Origin: Tilletiopsis washingtonensis
Lineage: Eukaryota > Basidiomycota > Exobasidiomycetes > Entylomatales
Length of the DNA: 64,000 nt
Assembly (NCBI RefSeq): GCF_003144115.1
Contig: NW_020312017.1
Span: forward strand, 455,448-519,447
Reading direction: 5' to 3'
The translations under genes were made by a program, and so were the position numbers. This document shows positions 44,122 to 54,121 of this stretch, in pieces (positions within the stretch are counted from its first letter, which is position 1; each line of letters starts with the position of its first letter). The notes beneath the pieces are model-generated. The model was not told the DNA's origin. It saw nothing but the letters and a program-made list of their open reading frames with translations, and did not search any database.

Positions 44122-47100
44122 ATGACCGCTCCAGACGCAGCAGCCCACGCCGCACGCGCCCTGCCGCCGCTGCTGCTCGCGACGCTGCGGGCGCTCAAGA
44201 CGCTGCCCAAGCTCGAGGCGGCGCTCGACGCACACGCGGCCGCGGTCGCTGCAGCAGCGGGCGACGACGAGCGGGCCGCCGCGGGCCAGATGCTCGACGC
44301 TGCGGCACGACCGCTGCTGCTCGACGCCGGCGCCGGCAAGAAGGGCACCGAGGCGGCGCTGGCTGCGCTCAAGCAGCCGCCGCCTGCGCCAGCACCCGCT
44401 GCGCCGGCAGCCGCAGCGCCGCAGGAGAAGCCAAAGAAGCGTGAGTGGCGTGGCCGTCGACGCCTCAGCTGCTACTCACATGCCACGCAGCCACAGCCAG
44501 CAAGGCGAGCCTGGCCGAGCGCAAGAAGCAGCGCGAGCTCGACAAGGCAGCCAAGGCCGGCGTGTCCGACGCAGCGCCGGACGACGCGGCGGCAGCACCA
44601 GCAGCAGCCGTGGTGGCAGGGTCGGCCGTGCCCTCCTCCACGGCCATACACGCCACCTCGCAGGAGAGCCGCTTCTGGACCGAGAGCACCACGACAGCGT
44701 CGAAGGAGGTTCGTCGCGTTGTTGTGTCAGCATGGCGCAACGCTGACGCACGCCCGGGCGCAGATCGACCTCAAGGACGTGAATCTCTTCGTCGGCGAGC
44801 GGCAGCTGCTCAACGACGCGCACCTGCGCATCAAGGCCGGCGTCCACTACGGCTTTGTCGGTCAGTGCGCCGTCTGCTGCTGTGCTGCGCTACTGCTGAC
44901 GCTGCTGCATCAGGCGTCAATGGCTCAGGCAAGAGTAGTAAGCACCGAGCAGTGAAGAAGCATCGAGGGCGTGGACTGACGCTGCGCAGCGCTCTTCAAG
45001 GCGCTCGCGGACGGGCTCATCCCCGGCCTGCCGCGTGGCGTCCGCATCCTGCTTGTCTCGCAGCTTGCTAGCGAGAGCGTCGTGGCAGATGCACGCCAGC
45101 AAGGCGGGCCCGGCCAGTTGTCTGACGCCGATGAGCCTGCGAACGTCACCGTCCTTGATGCCGTGCTGCGCAGCGACGCTGTGCGTCTGCGCGCAGAGCA
45201 GGAGGCTGCAGGTGAGCGCTTCACGATGGCGTCCCCATGCCACTGTCTGACGTCGCTCCAAGGCCTCTCGCGCGTCATGGACACTGGCGACGGCACTGCG
45301 CTGCGCGAAGCGGTCTCGGCCATCCGCCTTCGCCGCGCACACGACGACCTGGAAGAGGCGCGCAGAGTGGCCATCAAGCGCAGCGGCGCACGCGGCGCAG
45401 ACGCTCGCAAGGCTCTCATCGCAGCCGAGCGGCATATCGAGGAGGTGCAGGCCAGGTGTGTTCGAACGTGAAGTCATGCACTGCCCCGCCCGCTGATCGA
45501 AGTGCCGGCGCAGTGCGGATCCAGCGCTCGAGTCCGATCGCGACTGGCTGGGCGACGCGCTGGCGCTGCAGACCGAAGCGCTGAGCATCATGGAGGACCT
45601 CGAAGCCTCGACTGCCGCGGGCAGGGCGGAAGCCATCCTACTCGGGCTCGGGTTCAGCACTGCGCAGCTGCAGGCACCCTTCGCCTCGCTGTCCGGCGGC
45701 TGGCGCTCCCGTCTGGCGCTTGCCTCGGCGCTGATGAAGAGCGCCTCGACGGACGTGTTGCTCCTCGACGAGCCCGTCAATTATTTGGACTTGCAGCAGA
45801 TGCTGTGGCTCGAGAACTTCATTCGCGCTGCGCCGTGCGCCGTCATCACCATTGCACACGACCGCGAGGTGAGAGGCACGCAGCGCTGGGCAGCTCAGCG
45901 CATGCTCACACTGCTGCTACATCTAGTTTCTGGACGCACACGGCGTCGCAGACGAGCTCATCGTGCTGCGCAAGGAGAAGCTGACGTACTTCGACGGCAA
46001 CCTGACCGAGTACGAGCGCGAGCAGCGCCGAGCGTTCCGGCTGGCGACGCGGCAGCAGGAGGTGCTCGGCAAGAAGAAGGAGGCGGTGCGTTGCGTCGCT
46101 CGGCGTCCGGTGCCAGTGCTGACGCTCCTGTGTCGTGTCGCGCAGGTCGAGAAGACGATTGAGCAGGCCACGCGTGTGGCAAAGCAGACGGGTGATGACA
46201 AGAAGGCTCGTCTGGCCAAATCTCGGCAGGAGAAGCTAAATTCTCGATGGGGCTTAGAGCAGAATGCTAAGGGCGGCCGCTTCAAGGTGGGCTTCGACGC
46301 TGTTCTCGGGGGCTGTGGTGGTTGCGTTGCAAGAGCCGTCGCGCGGCGCGGCGTGCGTCTGACGCGCGCGTCGCGCCCGCGACACCCGGCGTGGTCAGCG
46401 CTTTGCTACACCAGCTGACGCATCTCTGCCACAGCTCCATCGTGACCTCGGAGGCTATCATTTCAGTTCGCGCGCGGGTCCCAAAATCGACGCTCCTGAT
46501 CGTGTCGCCCGCTGGTCGTTCCCGAATCCAGAGCCGATGCGCTTCCCGGGAGCAGTGTTGCACGCCGAGGACGTCAGCTTCACACATGCCAAGGCGGCGA
46601 AGCCGGTAGTGCGCAACGTGAACATCACGATCGAGAAGGGCGACCGCGTTGCGCTCGTAGGTCCCAATGGCCACGGCAAGGTGAGAAGAAGAAGCACTCA
46701 GACGCCGCCGGGTGCTGACGCCCGTGTCAGACGACGATTGTGCGCTTGATGCGTGGCGAGCTCACACCGAGCTCCGGCATCGTTGAGCCGCACACCCGCC
46801 TCCGCCTGGGCTTCTACGACCAGCACACCGTGGCGGCAATGTCAGACCACTCCGCAGGGCAGCCGGAGCAGACGGCGCTGGCGCACTTCATGGCGCGCGC
46901 TCAGCCGGCCGCGAGCGAGGCAGAGGCGCGCCGGACGCTTGGAAGCATGGGCCTGTCCGCGCGTGCCGCCGACTCGGTGCCGGTGTCGAAGCTCTCCGGC
47001 GGGCAAAAAGTCCGCCTTGGCCTGGCGCTTACTTTCCGGGCGGGTCCAGAGCTGGTTGTGCTCGACGAGTGTACGAGTGAGTGTGCTGCCCGCCACGCCG

Positions 47101-47431
47101 CCCGCCTGTCCGCTCATTCGTCGCAGCGCATCTGGACAGCGACTCGATCGAGGCCCTCATCGACGCGCTGGCGGCATACACCGGCGCCGTGCTGCTCGTC
47201 TCGCACGACCGACACGCAGTCAAGCGCATCGTGCAGCGCGAGCGCCGCGTCAGCACGCAGGACGAGGACAGCGACTCGAGCGCGGAGAGTGAGTCGGGCG
47301 GCGAGGAAGACGAGAAGCGCCGGCCTGGCCGCGTGTTCCTCGTGCGCAACTCGCGCTGCTCGCTGCTCGAGGGCGGCATCGACGAGTACACGCGGCAGGT
47401 GCAGCGCGAGCTAGACTCGAAGAGCCAATGA
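44122..47431 (+). CDS. ABC-F family ATPase (two nucleotide-binding domains, soluble)
   Basis: Cytosolic ABC-F protein; family members act on ribosomes in translation or assembly, not in transport. Twelve exons (44122-44440, 44491-44708, 44764-44860, 44914-44937, 44990-45211, 45263-45455, 45514-45868, 45927-46085, 46146-46286, 46435-46680, 46731-47076, 47127-47431) give 874 residues. The first ~190 residues are Ala-rich and charged. NBD1: Walker A GVNGSGKS (~212-219), signature LSGGWRSRLALA, Walker B LLLDEPVNYLD, H-loop IAHDREFLD. A charged linker follows (LTYFDGNLTEYEREQRRAF...KKARLAKSRQEKL). NBD2: GPNGHGKT, LSGGQKVRLGLAL, VVLDECTTHLD, SHDRHAVKR. No membrane segments. Cys replaces the usual Pro in the second Walker B motif. 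Closest subgroup not assigned. Confidence 0.92.
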
Positions 47432-47548
47432 CACGTGTGCGAGCGTGTTCCGCCGCGTCAGTTCTGCGTAGCCTGGATATACGAGCTTGTATTGCGACCG
47501 ACCCGCCGGCCGTCTCTAGATATACCACTGCCTTGCAAGGCGGCAGGC

Positions 47549-49499
47549 TTATGCAGCCTTCTTGGCGCTCTTCTCCGACGCATCGCGGATGGCCCAGGTG
47601 AGCGCGTACGACTTGACGGCGTCCTCGTACGAGCTGCGGGCAGTGTCAGCCAAGCGCGGGATCAGAGAGCTGCGCAGCACCCACCTGAGGATCGGGGCCG
47701 AGCCCTCGCCCTTCTCGATGTTGTCGATCAGGTTGGCGACCTCTGCGAGAAGCGTCAGTGGGAGGCGCACAAAGGCAGTCACGGCTCGCTGGCACGCACC
47801 AGAGAAGAACGGGTCGTCGCTCTGGTAGCGCACGACCTCCTCGTGGTCGTCACCGGGGCTGCAGTAGAAACCGCGTCAGCTTAGCAATGCGGCGGCAGTG
47901 CATGCGACTCACCGGCGCAGGTACAGCACGGGCGCGTTGTACGGGTCGACGAGACGCAGGCTGTAGCCGTCGGCGTACACATCGAGCTCCTGCGGTGCTC
48001 TCGTCAGCCAGGTGCTTCGCTGCGTTCGTCTTCCTTTACGCACCGTCGAGTAGTTGAAGCCGTGCAGGGCGACGGCGTGCGTGAGCGAGCCGACGGCGCC
48101 GCTCTCGTACTTCCACGTGGCGCATGTGATGCGCGGGATGCGCTCGTTGGCGGGGATCGTGTCCTCGGGCACGGGCACCTTGGAGAGCTGGCCGGCCGGC
48201 TCAAAGTGCTCGAGCGAGTGCGCCATCACCGTCGAGAGGTCGACCTCGCCGCCGAAGTAGCGCGACAGGTCGCAGAAGTGCGTAGCCTGCTCGACGATGG
48301 CTGTGCAGGCGGGCGTCAGCAGGCTGCTGGCACGTGCGGGGCACGCAACTCACGTCCGCACGACTGGCTCTTGTCCCACCAGTCGAGCTTGGCCGTGTGC
48401 TCGCTGCCGGGCGTGTCAGCCGCTGCGCGCAAGCTGCGAGCGAAAGCACTCACTACGCCATGATGTAGCGCGCGTTGGTGGCCATGACCTTGAGGTTGTT
48501 CTCCTCGAGGATCTGCCTGGCACACGCAGCAGTGCGTCAGCCCATGCCGCTGACGTCCAGCGCCGCGAGACCCACTTCATCTTCTGCACGACCTTGAGGT
48601 AGCGCAGCATGTAGCCGACGCTGACAATGTTGCCGCTCTGCTTGAGCTTCTCGGCGATGTTCATGGCCTCGTCGACGGGGCCCGTCGACACGGGCTTCTC
48701 GATGAAGATGGCGACGTCGGGGAAGGCCTCGATGAGCGTCTGCTCGAGGTCGCGGCCTGCCGACTCGCGGCCGCGGAACGCCGGCGGCGAGCCGACCCAG
48801 ATGGCGCTGCGAAGGTGTCAGTGCTGCCGAGTGTACTGGACACGCGGCGACTCACCGCGGGCGCTGCTCGGGCTTCATGTTCTTGACAAACTCGCCGAAG
48901 TTGGGGTACACGACGGTGTCCTTGTATGCGCTCAGCACGAAGCTCTCGCGCTTGACCTTGAGCGCGGCATCGGCGCGCGCCTTGCCCGGGTCGATGAGCG
49001 CAACAACCTTGAGGCGCGGGCCGAGCTTGTGCTCGAGACGGAACGAGTGGTTCCAGGGTCCCTCGTCGGAGCCTGCCAGGGAGTCAGTGAGGTGCGGCGT
49101 GAAGTGGCAGCAGCGTGCGCACCGAACTGTGGGCGGAGAGGTCAGCGGTGCGGCAGGGAAGAGCAGCGAGAGGCACGCACGTTGATGTTGCCGCTGCATC
49201 GTTGCAAGAGGGTGGTCAGCGCCAGGCGTGTCACTCCACCACACTCGCACTCACGCGCCGACGATGACGACGTTGAAGTCCTCTCCGGGCGCCGGTGGCT
49301 GCTGCTTGTCCATGGCCGTCTGCGCGTGCGGGTCAAAGTCCGTGGCCGGCTGCGCCTGGCGCACGGCGGCCGCGGCCGAGAAGGCGCGCACGGCCGGCTG
49401 GCTGGCGGCGAGGGCGGGCACGGCGGCACGGCGCGGCGCCGCACGGACGGCGCTGGCGGCGAGGCGGCCCAGCTGGCGGGCAGGAGTGGCACGGAACAT
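47549..49499 (-). CDS. Gfo/Idh/MocA-family oxidoreductase, probably mitochondrial
   Basis: NAD(P)-binding oxidoreductase of the Gfo/Idh/MocA family; substrate unknown. Twelve exons: 49255-49499, 49181-49193 (13 nt), 49123-49126 (4 nt), 48856-49072, 48576-48806, 48454-48516, 48354-48403, 48044-48300, 47913-47989, 47800-47858, 47685-47742 and 47549-47633. They total exactly 453 codons (452 residues). The N-terminus MFRATPARQLGRLAASAVRA looks like a mitochondrial presequence. Rossmann strand VVIVGAGNINFGSDEGPW is assembled from four exons. Then KVVALIDPGKARA, AIWVGSPPAF, the EKP motif AIFIEKPVSTGPVDEA, GYMLRYLKV, WWDKSQSCGPIVEQATHFCDLSRYFGGEV and a C-terminal alpha/beta domain. The EKP lysine typical of catalysis is present. 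Convergent with the ABC-F gene, 117 bp apart. Confidence 0.9.
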
Positions 49500-50736
49500 G
49501 GTGGATGCGATGCTGGTGGAAGGAGGTGGTGGAACAGACGCAGGGTGCACGGCGTGCCCGACGCACAGACAAGGCGCATACACCGCGTCGGCCCTCGCTC
49601 CTTCTCTGCTGACCCGTGTGCGCGGCGCGTCTCCTGACCCCGGCCTCTGTGCCTGATGCTGTTTCTGCGCTTGTGCTGATGCTGCTGCCAGCACAAGCGC
49701 TGCCAGCGCATGGCGATGCCTCTGAGCGCTGCTGCCTGTCCACAGCTGCAGAGGCTGCTGCGTGGAGGCGCCGTTTGGCGGCAGCGCACCGCTGCATCTT
49801 CCCGCCCGCCGCGCACGGAGCGCCGGCGCGGCATCTCGTCATGCAGCATGAGCGCCGCATCGCCGCAGCCGCAGCGCGAGCCGCGAGGCGCAGGAGCAGC
49901 GGCAGCATCTCAAGCTCGCGCGGCGAATTGTGGCAGCGCCGCCGATGGCGCCGAGCGCCGAGCGCCGCACCGCGCCGCCTCGTGTCGCTCTTCCCGAGGC
50001 GCTGCACCCTAAGGCGAGGCAGTGACAGCGGTGCATGCTAGCCATGCAGCGACGGTCAGCAAACTTGTGGGCCCCGTGCGACGTCGTGTGCACGGTGCGA
50101 CGTCGGCGGTCCCTGCATCTGCGCTTCGGCGGCTGGCGGCTGCGGCTCGTCCTTGCTCCTTCTTCGCGCAAGCCTTATCGGCACCGCGTCACCGTGTGGC
50201 TGCTGCCTCGCGAGTGGTGGCTCTCCGCACGGCTCGCTCTTGGGTGCAGCGTGCGACGGGCGGGCCGTGGCCGCCTGCGTGGACAGCGACGCAGCGTCGG
50301 CTCGGCAAAGCGGCGACGGTCCCAGATGCGCGCCGTGTGCCTCATGGGGCATGCTCTCGCGTCGAGCATGCTGCCTCGCACTCTGGTGCCAACATCGGGT
50401 CCACAGACAGCAGGCTGGACGGCCCTCGACGGAGGCCATGCAGGGAGTGCAACCGACGATTTGGTCGTCGCACAGGACGGCAGAGGAACTGGTATGCGCC
50501 AGGCAGAGCAGCCACGACGGCAGCATCACGCATCTTCCGCCGGCACAGGGTAAAAGCGGGTCTTTGATTTTAGTACGGGGACGCAGTCGGGCGGGGCGAT
50601 GCAGGGGACGCGAGCGGGCGAGAGACGCAGCCGGTAGGCGTACGCCCGGGCGACATTAGGGTTGGGATGCGGCGCTTGGGGCAGCGGCGCGAGATGAGAC
50701 AGCCCTGCGCGCACAGCCTGCACAGACGGCAGCCGC
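49500..50736. other. Intergenic region between Gfo/Idh gene and Ran gene
   Basis: 1.24 kb upstream of the Gfo/Idh start and downstream of the Ran stop, both on the minus strand. Open frames on both strands are Arg/Ala/Cys-rich, overlap each other and carry no recognised domain. I see no tRNA or repeat. Confidence 0.4.
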
Positions 50737-52112
50737 TTAGAGGTCTCCATCGTCCTCGTCGGGCAGCGGCGCAGCGGCAGCCTGGCAGGGCAGAGCAGCG
50801 TCAGTCGCCGCGCTGGCACACCTTGCACACGCCCACTCACCGCCTCGAGCTCCGTGTTGTACTTGGCCATCAGCGCCTCGTCGACCTGCACCTCCGGCGG
50901 CGCCAGCGCGGGCGCGGCGGCGAACTCGAGCGTCGGGTTGCCGACGAGCTTGCGCGCGAGCCACAGGAACGGCTTCTCGAAGTTGTAGTTCGACTTGGCC
51001 GAGATCTCAAAGTACTGCAGGTTCTTCTTGCGGTGGAACGTGACGGCGCCCGTCTTGACTTTCCGCTCCTGCAGGCCGGGACGTCAGCAGCTGTGCGCTC
51101 GTCAAGCAAAACCGGAACGCACCTTCACGTCGACCTTGTTGCCGCACAGCACAATCGGGATGTTCTCGCACACGCGCTCGAGGTCACGGTGCCAGTTGGG
51201 CACGTTCTTGTACGTGATGCGGCCCGTGACGTCGAACATGATGATGCCGCACTGGCCCTGGATGTAGTAGCCGTCGCGCAGGCCGCCGAACTAGACGACG
51301 CTCAGCTGGCGTGACGCAGAGGCACAAGTTTGGGGAAAGACGCACCTTCTCCTGGCCTGCGGTGTCCCAGACGTTGAAGCAGATGGGGCCGAAGTTGGTG
51401 TGGAACTGCAGCGGGTGCACCTCGACGCCGAGCGTGGCAATGTACTTCTTCTCGAACTCGCCCGTCAGGTGGCGCTGCGGCGGCGCGTCAGCGTCGTGCG
51501 CGGCGGGTCGAAGGCGCAGCAATACATCCGGCTGTGCTCTGCCCGCCAGAAGTGCAAGTAGAGCCGCCAGCACTGCACGAGCCACATGTGGGACTGGGAC
51601 CGCTGCGTTGCGGATGGCTTCTCGAATGTGGGCCAGGCCATGGCATAGGCGCAGCGCAGCGCCTGCGCTGTAGCGGAACAGTGCGGATCTGAACTGGAGA
51701 ACGCATTTGTTGAAGAGCGCAGCCCAGCTACATCTTACTGGCCTGCAGTGCTTCGGCAGTGACCGAACTCTCGCCTCCCGTCCGTCTGCGACCGCAGCCG
51801 CCAGCCGCCAGCCGTGCCTCGTTCCCGCTCCCAGCCCACGAGGCCACGCTGCTCGAGCACCACACTGCACCTAGCCTGCTCCTGCCCACCTGCGCTCGCC
51901 AGCTAATGCCGCCTCCATCCTCCACTGCTGCAGTGCCGCGTGAATGCGAAACTCACCTTGACGAACGTCGTCTTGCCAGTGCCGCCGTCGCCGACTGGCA
52001 GAGGAAGCAGCGGTCAGCAGAGCGTCGCAGCAGCGCAGCAGCGCACAGCTCGCGCAGGCGACGCACCGAGCACGAGCTTGAAGGTGGGCATCGAGGCAGC
52101 GGGGTCGGCCAT
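50737..52112 (-). CDS. GSP1: Ran GTPase
   Basis: Small GTPase that gives direction to nucleocytoplasmic transport. Exons 52067-52112, 51957-51994, 51346-51474, 51123-51290, 50841-51068 and 50737-50781 give 217 residues. G1 P-loop [12 protein letters not shown], switch I with [13 protein letters not shown]3 [19 protein letters not shown]4 NKVD, G5 [19 protein letters not shown], and the acidic Ran C-terminus DEDDGDL; all are diagnostic of Ran. The second intron is 482 nt; the others are short, and one uses a TAG acceptor. The start is fixed by the short N-terminus [15 protein letters not shown]. Divergent from RPA43. Confidence 0.97.
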
Positions 52113-52558
52113 GGTGACGAGTGTGTGTGGGGGTGTTGGGTGGGTGGAGAAGAGGAGAGAAGGATGCGCCGTGCGGTGCGGCTGGCTGGCGGCGGCGGCG
52201 TGGCGCGCGCGAGTTTCTGACCTGCCGCGCGCGGCGAGTTGTCCTACTCTCTCCTGCGCGTGCGCTACAACAATCGCCGACGACGTGTATTCGCGGCGGC
52301 CGCGTGTTGTAATGCGCCATTCTGTGCCTTGCTCGCCGTGCTGGCGCCAGCGACCAGCGAGGGCTGCGCACGTGACGCCGCTTTTTGGCCAGAAATCTGG
52401 CGGGCAGCTCCGCGGAAGTGCGCCTTCGCTCGAGGCTCGTCTGCTCCACGACGCTCCTCGCCCGCTTCCTCTGCGCACCAGCACCGCCGAGCAGCCGCCA
52501 GCACACCCGCAGCCGCCGCCTCGCATCGCCTCGCAGCACACCACTCGCACCGCGCAGC
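52113..52558. promoter_or_regulatory. Divergent promoter region Ran / RPA43 with CACGTGAC E-box
   Basis: 446 bp. CACGTG at 52369-52374 (context GCACGTGACG, i.e. GTCACGTG on the minus strand) is 185 bp before the RPA43 start and 257 bp before the Ran start. Shared core and flanks with three other divergent promoters here. Confidence 0.5.
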
Positions 52559-54022
52559 ATGGCCGCCTCGCTCGCCGCGTCCGCCGCCGCGTCGCCGGCG
52601 CCGTCCAAGGAGCAGCGCCGCGCGGCCAAGGCCGAGCGCAAGGCCGCCGCCCACGCTGCTGCGGCGGCAGCACCTGTCGCAGCACCGCCGGCCGCTGCCA
52701 GTGCGGCACCCGCAGTCGCATCCGGCAGCCGCAGTGCCCGTGCCAGTGCGCCGCGCCCGCCGCGCAGTGCCTTCGTCGTGCGCTACGCCAGCATGCAGAT
52801 GGCCATCGCGCCCGCGCTGAGCGAGCGCCCGGCGCAGGCCGTGCAGGAGGCCTTTGACAGCATGCTCATGCGGTGAGTGCAAGTGTCGGACGCCCTCGGG
52901 CGCGGCGGCTGCTCATGCCTGTCTGCGCAGCTACGTGCCGCCGCTCGGCGGCGTGCTCGTCGCGCACGACGAGGCCATGTTCCTCAGCAGCACGGCGCGC
53001 TTCGACGGCGACGGCGCATATGCCGTCGCGCCGGCGGCAATCAAGTGTCTCGTGTGGGCGCCGACGGTGGGCATGCGCGTCGGTGAGTGGCCGCGTATGC
53101 TGCGAGGGCTGCTGCTGCCTGTGCTGATCTCACACTGTCTCGCTAGAGGGGACCATCACCCTCTCGACGCCGTCGCACGTCTCACTCCTGCTGCACGGCA
53201 CGTTCAACGCCTCGATCTCGGCCGCACACATGCCCTCGGCGCAGGCTGCCCACGAGCCGTCATCGTCCTTCCAGCGGCCCAACGCCGGCGCCGCCGAATG
53301 GGAGTTCGTCGAGGACGAAGAGGCGGCGGCCGAGGATGCCGCACGCCGCCGCGTCCTCGAGGGCGGCAGCGCCAGCGAGCAGAGCAGCGTCAAGGAGGAG
53401 GCTGCCGACGCCGACGAGGAGGAGGAGGAGGACAAGGCGGATGCCGAGCCGGAGAGCAAGGCCGACGTCGAGCGCAGCGAGGGCTACTGGAAGCGCAAGA
53501 GCGATGGCCAGCGCCTGGGCGGCGCCGACGGGCGCGTGGCGTTCACCATCATCGGGTGAGTGCGGCCGCAGCGGTGGACGATGGCGTCGCTGACGAGTGT
53601 CGCGCAGCATGACCATCGCGAACCACCAGCTCTCGCTGCACGGCTCGCTGCTGCCGGCGCCTTTCTCCGTGCCGCTCAGTGTGCCCCTGCCGGCCAAGGC
53701 GGCCGCCGTTGTGCACCCTGTGCCGTCCGGCGAGGCGCGGCGTGTGCGCTGGCAGGACGAGAACTCGGAGGTGTCGGACGATCCTGCCGCGGCGCCGGCC
53801 GCAGCGGCACCCTCTGCGGATAGCCGCGGCAAGAAGCGCAAGCTGAAGGTCGGGCCACAGTCCGACGCCGAGGCCAGCGCGTCCGAGTCCGAGCCCGAGC
53901 GCGCCGAGAAGAAGCAGCGGAAAAAGGACAAGAAGGCGGGCGGCGCATCGGAGTCTGAGGCCGAGCGGGCAGAGAAGAAGCAGCGGAGGAAAGACAAGAA
54001 GGCGAAGCGCGAGCAGCACTAG
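52559..54022 (+). CDS. RPA43: RNA polymerase I subunit A43
   Basis: Stalk subunit of RNA polymerase I (Rpa43/Rpb7-like), needed to bind the Rrn3 initiation factor and make rRNA in the nucleolus. Exons 52559-52872, 52931-53082, 53147-53555 and 53608-54022 give 429 residues. After an Ala-rich N-terminus come SAFVVRYASMQMAIAPALSERP, YVPPLGGVLVAHDEAMFL and LVWAPTVGMRVEGTITLSTPSHVSLLLHGTFNASISAAHMP, the family tip and OB-fold signatures. A long acidic insert (EEEEEDKADAEPE) separates the OB strands, then YWKRKSDGQRLGG...FTIIGMTIANHQLSLHGSLL. The C-terminus has two Lys-rich nucleolar-type blocks (EKKQRKKDKKAG and EKKQRRKDKKAKR). One acceptor is TAG. Confidence 0.93.
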
Positions 54023-54121
54023 GGGTCTGCGCGGCGCTGCAATGCATCTCCCGTCACTGTCTCTGCTGCATGCTCGCTGGCGCGCAGCGTCGCGTGGTAT
54101 CGATGTTGCTTTTGCCGGCGT

